Source of the DNA: Hymenobacter gelipurpurascens
Lineage (GTDB): Bacteria; Bacteroidota; Bacteroidia; Cytophagales; Hymenobacteraceae
Reading direction: 5' to 3'
NCBI RefSeq assembly: GCF_900187375.1
Contig: NZ_FYEW01000001.1
Span: forward strand, 2,418,001-2,482,000
DNA length: 64,000 bases
Below the pieces are notes generated by a model. The model worked only from the letters and a program-made list of their open reading frames with translations. It searched no databases and had not been told where the DNA came from. Below are positions 59,911-64,000 of this stretch, piece after piece. Made by a program: the position numbers and the translations under genes. Numbering within the stretch: the first letter of the stretch is position 1; the number at the start of each line of letters is the position of its first letter.

Positions 59911-60019
59911 GCGGGAAGAAGCTAGGAGCTGGAAGCCAGTTGCGGGAAGGTTGTACTTGGTACAGGCTTCGATGCGCTGACTTCTGGCTTCTGGCTTCTG
60001 GCTCCTAGCTTCTTCCCGC
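59911..60019. repeat. Long inverted repeat in the GT2-tgt divergent region
   Basis: Arms 59911-59939 and 59991-60019 are complementary at 27 of 29 bases (ends GCGGGAAGAAGCTAGGAGC and GCTCCTAGCTTCTTCCCGC). A triple TTCTGGC lies in the right arm. A -7-like TACCTTTG (59904-59911) precedes it on the plus strand, so the hairpin would be in the tgt leader, ending at the start codon. Confidence 0.75.
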
Positions 60020-61150
60020 ATGACCTTCGACTTAGTTACCCAAGATCCGCATACCAAAGCCCGGGCCGGCGTGGTGCACACTGACCACGGCACCATTGAA
60101 ACCCCAATTTTCATGCCCGTGGGCACGGCTGGCACCGTGAAAGCCGTGCAGCAGCGCGACCTCAAAGACGATATTCAGGCCCAGATTATTCTCGGCAACA
60201 CGTACCACCTGTACCTGCGTCCTGGCCTAGAGGTGCTCAGCAAGGCAGGTGGCCTACACAAGTTCAACGGCTGGGATAAACCAATCCTGACGGACTCGGG
60301 CGGGTACCAGGTGTACTCACTCAGCGGTACGCGCAAGATCAAGGAGGAAGGCGTAAAATTCCGCTCTCACATTGATGGCTCACAGCACCTGTTCTCGCCC
60401 GAGGGCGTGATGGACATTCAGCGTACCATCGGGGCCGATATCATCATGGCCTTTGATGAGTGCACCCCCTGGCCCTGTGAGTACGACTACGCCTCCCGCT
60501 CCCTCGACATGACGCACCGCTGGCTCAAGCGCTGCATCCAGCGCTTCGACAGCACCGAGGGCCACTACGGCTACTCTCAAACTCTCTTCCCGATTGTGCA
60601 GGGCTCCACGTTCAAAGACTTGCGTGTGAAGTCGGCGGAGTTTATTGCCGAGCAGGGCCGCGAGGGCAACGCCATCGGGGGCCTGAGCGTGGGCGAACCC
60701 GCCGAGATGATGTACGAGATGACGGAAATCGTCTGCGACATTCTGCCCCAGGACAAGCCGCGCTACCTCATGGGCGTAGGCACGCCGGCCAACATCCTCG
60801 AAAACATTGCGCTGGGCGTGGATATGTTCGACTGCGTGATGCCCACCCGCAATGCCCGCAACGGCATGCTGTTCACTACGCAGGGCATCATGAACATCAG
60901 CAACAAGAAATGGGCCGATGATTTCGAGCCGATTGATGCTGAACTGGGCGGTTATGTAAGCACGTTCTACTCCCGGGCCTACGTGCGCCACCTGTTCCAT
61001 AGCAAGGAGATGCTGGGCCCCCAGATTGCCTCTATCCATAACCTAAGTTTCTACCTGTGGCTGGTAAAGCAAGCGCGGGAGCAGATTCTGGCTGGCACCT
61101 TCCGTGAGTGGAAGGAGAAGATGGTGAAGCAGGTAATGACACGATTGTAG
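60020..61150 (+). CDS. tgt: tRNA-guanine transglycosylase
   Basis: A 376-residue enzyme that exchanges guanine-34 of GUN-anticodon tRNAs for preQ1. Landmarks: ETPIFMPVGTAGTVKAV, ILGNTYHLYLRPGLEVL, PILTDSGGYQVYSLSG (nucleophile and guanine-binding segment), GADIIMAFDECTPW, VQGSTFKDLRVKSAEFI, NAIGGLSVGEP, VDMFDCVMPTRNARNGMLF. Full family length. The zinc-ligand pattern CxCxxC, followed by an H, of typical bacterial Tgt is not apparent: the region near SFYSRAYVRHLFHSKEMLGPQIASIHNLSFYL lacks the cysteines, which fits the family branch seen in Bacteroidota. It is followed by a LptF/G gene on the same strand. Confidence 0.94.
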   Translation: MTFDLVTQDPHTKARAGVVHTDHGTIETPIFMPVGTAGTVKAVQQRDLKDDIQAQIILGNTYHLYLRPGLEVLSKAGGLHKFNGWDKPILTDSGGYQVYSLSGTRKIKEEGVKFRSHIDGSQHLFSPEGVMDIQRTIGADIIMAFDECTPWPCEYDYASRSLDMTHRWLKRCIQRFDSTEGHYGYSQTLFPIVQGSTFKDLRVKSAEFIAEQGREGNAIGGLSVGEPAEMMYEMTEIVCDILPQDKPRYLMGVGTPANILENIALGVDMFDCVMPTRNARNGMLFTTQGIMNISNKKWADDFEPIDAELGGYVSTFYSRAYVRHLFHSKEMLGPQIASIHNLSFYLWLVKQAREQILAGTFREWKEKMVKQVMTRL

Positions 61151-61220
61151 GCCACTTTCCGTTTGTCGTGTTATCCCTTGCACGACGCGTTTTTTCTTCG
61201 CCTGCCCGCGCTACGTATCC

Positions 61221-62300
61221 ATGCTAAAGCTCCTCGATAAATATATTCTGAAGAAGTTTCTCACCGCGTTCTTCTTCACGGTGGTGTTGCTGGTGTCAGT
61301 TATCTGCGTGATTGACTTCACGGAGAAAAACGACGACTTCATTCAGCACGATCTGGGGGCGTGGCAGATTATCTCGGAGTACTACGTGAACCTGTTTCCG
61401 TACTTCGCCAACCTGCTCTCCCCCATCACGGTATTTATTGCGGTGGTATTCGTGACGGCGCAGCTCGCGTCGCGCACAGAGGTAGTGGCCATGCTGGCGT
61501 CGGGCATTAGCTTCAAGCGGTTTTTGCTGCCCTACGTGATGGGTAGCGCCATTCTAGGCCTGCTCACGATGGCCATGACGGGCTGGCTGATTCCGATTGC
61601 CAACAAAACCCGCGTGCAGTTCGAGAAGGCCTACATCAAGAACCCCTACCGTTTCAGTGGGCGCAACGTGCACATCCGCATCGGCCCCGACTCCTATGCT
61701 TTCATGGAGAGCTACGACAACGTGAACAACGTGGGCTACAAGTTTGCGCTGGAAACCGTAGATGGCACCTTGCTCAAGCGTCGCCTCACGGCCGAAGCTA
61801 TCAGCTGGGACTCTACCAAACGCGCCTGGAAGCTCACGCCGCAGCTGCTGCGAACCTTCAATGGCGAAAAGGAAACCCTCAAAAGCCTGCCCGCCCGCGA
61901 CACCACACTCAACCTCTACCCCAAGGATTTCGCCAGCACTTACCGCCTCGCCGAAACCCTGACACTGCCTGAACTCAACCGCTACATTCAGCAGAAAATC
62001 GACCGCGGCGCCGACGATACGCAGCTCTATCTCAGCGAGAAATATGAGCGCTACGCCTATCCCTACGCCATGTTTATCCTCACGGTGATTGGGGTAATTA
62101 TGAGCGCGCGCAAAAGCCGTGCGGGTGTGGGTGGGCAGATTGCGCTCGGCTTTGTGCTGGCTTTCGTGTTCATCATCTTCGTGATTCTGAGCCGCAATCT
62201 GGCCTCCGTGGGTACCTTGCCGCCGCTGCTGGCCGCCTGGGTTCCCAGCATCGTGTTTACCTGTATCGGCCTGATACTCTACCGCGTCGTTCCTCAATAA
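61221..62300 (+). CDS. LptF/LptG-family permease (YjgP/YjgQ)
   Basis: A 359-residue inner-membrane protein of the YjgP/YjgQ family, half of the LptB2FG lipopolysaccharide extractor. Start LLDKYILKKFLTAFFFTVVLLVSVICVIDFTEK, then the segment LFPYFANLLSPITVFIAVVFVTAQLASRTEVVAMLASGISFKRF, a periplasmic beta-jellyroll region (about 140-265) and three C-terminal helices (including IALGFVLAFVFIIFVILSRNLASVGTLPP). Whether it is F or G cannot be told. It is 70 bases downstream of tgt on the same strand, an arrangement common in Bacteroidota. Confidence 0.92.
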   Translation: MLKLLDKYILKKFLTAFFFTVVLLVSVICVIDFTEKNDDFIQHDLGAWQIISEYYVNLFPYFANLLSPITVFIAVVFVTAQLASRTEVVAMLASGISFKRFLLPYVMGSAILGLLTMAMTGWLIPIANKTRVQFEKAYIKNPYRFSGRNVHIRIGPDSYAFMESYDNVNNVGYKFALETVDGTLLKRRLTAEAISWDSTKRAWKLTPQLLRTFNGEKETLKSLPARDTTLNLYPKDFASTYRLAETLTLPELNRYIQQKIDRGADDTQLYLSEKYERYAYPYAMFILTVIGVIMSARKSRAGVGGQIALGFVLAFVFIIFVILSRNLASVGTLPPLLAAWVPSIVFTCIGLILYRVVPQ

Positions 62301-62360
62301 AGGTGAAAATCTGAAGTGGTGAGTTTGCTGTTCTCTTCTGACCGCCCTTCTAAAAGCATA

Positions 62361-62455
62361 TCATCCTGAGCTTGCGAAGGATCTTATCACGGCCGCACGA
62401 GTAGTTCTAGGCCAGTTGTTCTTGCCTGATAAGATCCTTCGCAAGCTCAGGATGA
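62361..62455. repeat. Palindromic intergenic repeat, TCATCCTGAGCTTGCGAAGG family
   Basis: Perfect 29-base arms at 62361-62389 and 62427-62455 around a 37-base loop that contains CTAGGCCAG. It lies between the LptF/G and EamA genes and has the same layout as 24234-24336. Confidence 0.88.
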
Positions 62456-62495
62456 CGTGTTTTTTCACCAACTCACCATTCCACCACTCCCCTCT

Positions 62496-63410
62496 ATGCT
62501 AAAAGACTACCTCCGTTTGCATTTCATTGTGTTGCTCTGGGGCTTCACGGCCATTTTGGGCAAGCTCATTTCGGTGCCGCCGGTGGAGTTGGTTTTCTGG
62601 CGGACGCTGCTGGCCTCGGCAGGTATGGCTTTGCTGCTGGCAGCGCGGCGCCAGGAGTGGCGCATTTCGGGCGTAGAGGTGGCCAAGCTCTTAGGTGTGG
62701 GGGCCATGGTAGCGGTGCACTGGATTACCTTTTTCCTGGCGGCGCGCCTGTCGTCCGTGAGCGTGTGCCTGGCCGGCATGGCCACCCTGGCCCTCTGGAC
62801 CTCGTTGCTGGAGCCGTTGCTGCTCTGGCGGCGGATACGCTTTTATGAGGTAGGCCTAGGCCTGCTCACGATGGTAGGCCTGTACCTGGTATCGCAGGCC
62901 GAGCTAGACCAGATGGCGGGCCTCCTGGTAGCCATCCTGTCGGCGGGCTTGTCGGCGCTGTTCAGCGTGCTGAACTCGACGCTGGTGAAGCGCCACCCCC
63001 CGCTGCGGCTCACATTTTATGAGATGAGCGGCGCCTGCCTAAGCATCGCGCTGTTCTTCCCGATCTATAGCCGTTATTTCACCAATGGCAGTGGCCTACA
63101 ACTGGCGCTCCATGGTTTCGACTGGCTGTGGCTGCTACTGCTGGCGGGCGGCTGCACGGTGTATGCTTTCTCTACTTCGGTAGAGCTCATGAAACGCCTC
63201 TCGGCTTTTGTTATCAACCTGACCATCAACCTAGAGCCGGTATATGGCATTTTGCTGGCCGTATTGATCTTCGGTTCTCAGGAAAAAATGTCAACTGGCT
63301 TCTATCTAGGCACCGTGGTAATCCTATTCAGTGTACTCATCCATCCAGTTATCGACCAGTGGAATAAGCGCCGCCTGCGCAAGCCGGAGCCCGTGGAAGC
63401 CGTTATTTGA
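62496..63410 (+). CDS. EamA/DMT-superfamily transporter
   Basis: A 304-residue inner-membrane protein with about ten transmembrane segments in two EamA repeats. The first repeat starts FIVLLWGFTAILGKLISVPPVELVFWRTLLASAGMALLLAARR; the second includes LVAILSAGLSALFSVLNSTLVKR and ends LEPVYGILLAVLIFGSQEKMSTGFYLGTVVILFSVLIHP. This is the pattern of drug/metabolite transporters; the substrate is unknown. The ATG at 62496 is chosen; a start at 62457 would lie against the palindromic repeat. Confidence 0.88.
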   Translation: MLKDYLRLHFIVLLWGFTAILGKLISVPPVELVFWRTLLASAGMALLLAARRQEWRISGVEVAKLLGVGAMVAVHWITFFLAARLSSVSVCLAGMATLALWTSLLEPLLLWRRIRFYEVGLGLLTMVGLYLVSQAELDQMAGLLVAILSAGLSALFSVLNSTLVKRHPPLRLTFYEMSGACLSIALFFPIYSRYFTNGSGLQLALHGFDWLWLLLLAGGCTVYAFSTSVELMKRLSAFVINLTINLEPVYGILLAVLIFGSQEKMSTGFYLGTVVILFSVLIHPVIDQWNKRRLRKPEPVEAVI

Positions 63411-63423
63411 TCATCAGATGAGG

Positions 63424-64000
63424 CTACAGTCGGCCGTCCCAAACCTTGTACTCTGCGGGCAGCGCGAGTTTAGGCGGCACTTCCTGGCCTGGGAACAGCC
63501 CATACACCGCCGAGCCAGATCCTGATAAACTGGCATAAGCTGCGCCAGCCGCATACAGCGCTTGCTTGATTTCACCGAGCACAGGATAAATGGGTGTCAG
63601 GGCCTCCTCAAAATCATTGCTGACCGTATCACGCCAGGTTTCCAAAGGTTGAGCCAGGGCAGTGCGCAAGTCGTGACGCGGCGGGCGGGCCGTCACGCGG
63701 CTGTAGGCCTCTGCCGTGCTGATGTGTAGGCCAGGGTACACCACCTTGCAGGCCACACCCGTTAAATCCAAGCTGATATCCTCAAACACGTCGCCTTTCT
63801 CGTAAGCGAAAACAGGTTGGTTGCGGATAAAAAAGGCACAGTCGGAACCTAGGCGCCGTGCGTAGGCCTGCAGAGCATCCGTAGAAAGTGCCAGCTTGAA
63901 TAAGTCGTTGAGGGCCCGCAGCGCGAAAGCGGCATCACCGGAGCCACCGCCTAGGCCTGCCCCGATAGGCACCAATTTGTGCAGGTGCATCTGCACGGGC
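63424..64000 (-). CDS. ispE: 4-diphosphocytidyl-2-C-methyl-D-erythritol kinase, C-terminal part
   Basis: The gene runs off the window's right end; only about 192 C-terminal residues are seen. The ATP-binding GHMP motif PIGAGLGGGSGDAAFALRAL is present (Gly-Asp where most IspE have Ser-Asp), followed by SDCAFFIRNQPVFAYEKGD, and the third GHMP motif as YASLSGSGSAVYGLF. It phosphorylates CDP-methylerythritol in the MEP isoprenoid pathway. The stop lies 14 bases from the end of the convergent EamA gene. N-terminal sequence must be outside. Confidence 0.92.
   Translation of the reverse strand, partial: PVQMHLHKLVPIGAGLGGGSGDAAFALRALNDLFKLALSTDALQAYARRLGSDCAFFIRNQPVFAYEKGDVFEDISLDLTGVACKVVYPGLHISTAEAYSRVTARPPRHDLRTALAQPLETWRDTVSNDFEEALTPIYPVLGEIKQALYAAGAAYASLSGSGSAVYGLFPGQEVPPKLALPAEYKVWDGRL

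Noticed and set aside
59984..60004. TTCTGGC tandem repeat as a phase-variation tract
   Set aside because: Only three units lie upstream of the start codon and within the inverted repeat arm, too short to be convincing.
20169..62455. Repeated palindromes as a possible CRISPR array
   Set aside because: Copies are single, tens of kilobases apart, inverted rather than direct, and have no spacers or cas genes.
1..64000. Prophage, restriction-modification, retron or other defence locus
   Set aside because: No integrase, reverse transcriptase, methylase, endonuclease or phage structural motif was seen in any frame.

Overview
The window looks like a chromosomal segment of a Bacteroidota bacterium of the Cytophagales/Hymenobacter type. 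The evidence is a high-GC genome in which genes start without clear Shine-Dalgarno sites and several promoters fit TTTG-N19-21-TAnnTTTG. It also has a reprolysin protease with a type IX secretion (T9SS) C-terminal sorting domain, an S46 dipeptidyl-peptidase, an IPExxxVDY-type protein and class II fructose-bisphosphate aldolase. No rRNA gene, intact tRNA gene, CRISPR array or transposase was found.

Layout. 1-12.1 kb: the end of a DgoK-type sugar-acid kinase, then a stress/energy block: a six-BON-domain protein, two universal stress proteins, a P2-type cation ATPase, an MlaE-MlaF-MlaD lipid transporter and PEP synthase with an FNR/CRP-like palindrome upstream. 12.3-18.3 kb: a HEAT-repeat/cyclophilin lipoprotein, a frameshifted glycosyltransferase, a secreted esterase and an envelope lipoprotein. 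18.6-24.2 kb: a xanthine dehydrogenase operon (xdhA, xdhB, a small membrane protein, xdhC). 24.3-32.4 kb: DUF4136 lipoprotein, GNAT acetyltransferase, ABC exporter, a coiled-coil membrane-anchored protein, catalase and an MFS transporter. 32.5-33.7 kb: a gene of the DUF3857/transglutaminase type that appears broken, with its middle replaced by AT-rich DNA carrying a small secreted-protein gene. 34-43 kb: envelope and secretion genes (T9SS protease, HhH/outer-membrane protein pair, S46 peptidase). 43-64 kb: mostly housekeeping: yidD, fbaA, lgt, an ECF sigma operon, nadE, rnc-fabF-acpP, pyk, rpsT, rsmG, a second ECF sigma factor, GT2, tgt, an LptF/G permease, an EamA transporter and the 3' part of ispE.

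Two sequence-level signals cut across the annotation. First, the hexamer GGCCTA/TAGGCC is heavily iterated in genes and between them. It forms repeated GGCCTAGGCC palindromes, supplies TAG stop codons for at least seven genes and lies inside one terminator stem. It resembles HIP1 of cyanobacteria or an uptake-type sequence, and I know of no description of it. Second, intergenic spaces carry families of long palindromic elements: one built on GTCATGCTGAGCGC or GTCATCCTGAGC arms up to 36 bp long, one on a GGGAACCCCACC/GGGGTGGGGTTC core, plus isolated AT-rich perfect palindromes. No mobile-element gene nearby explains them.
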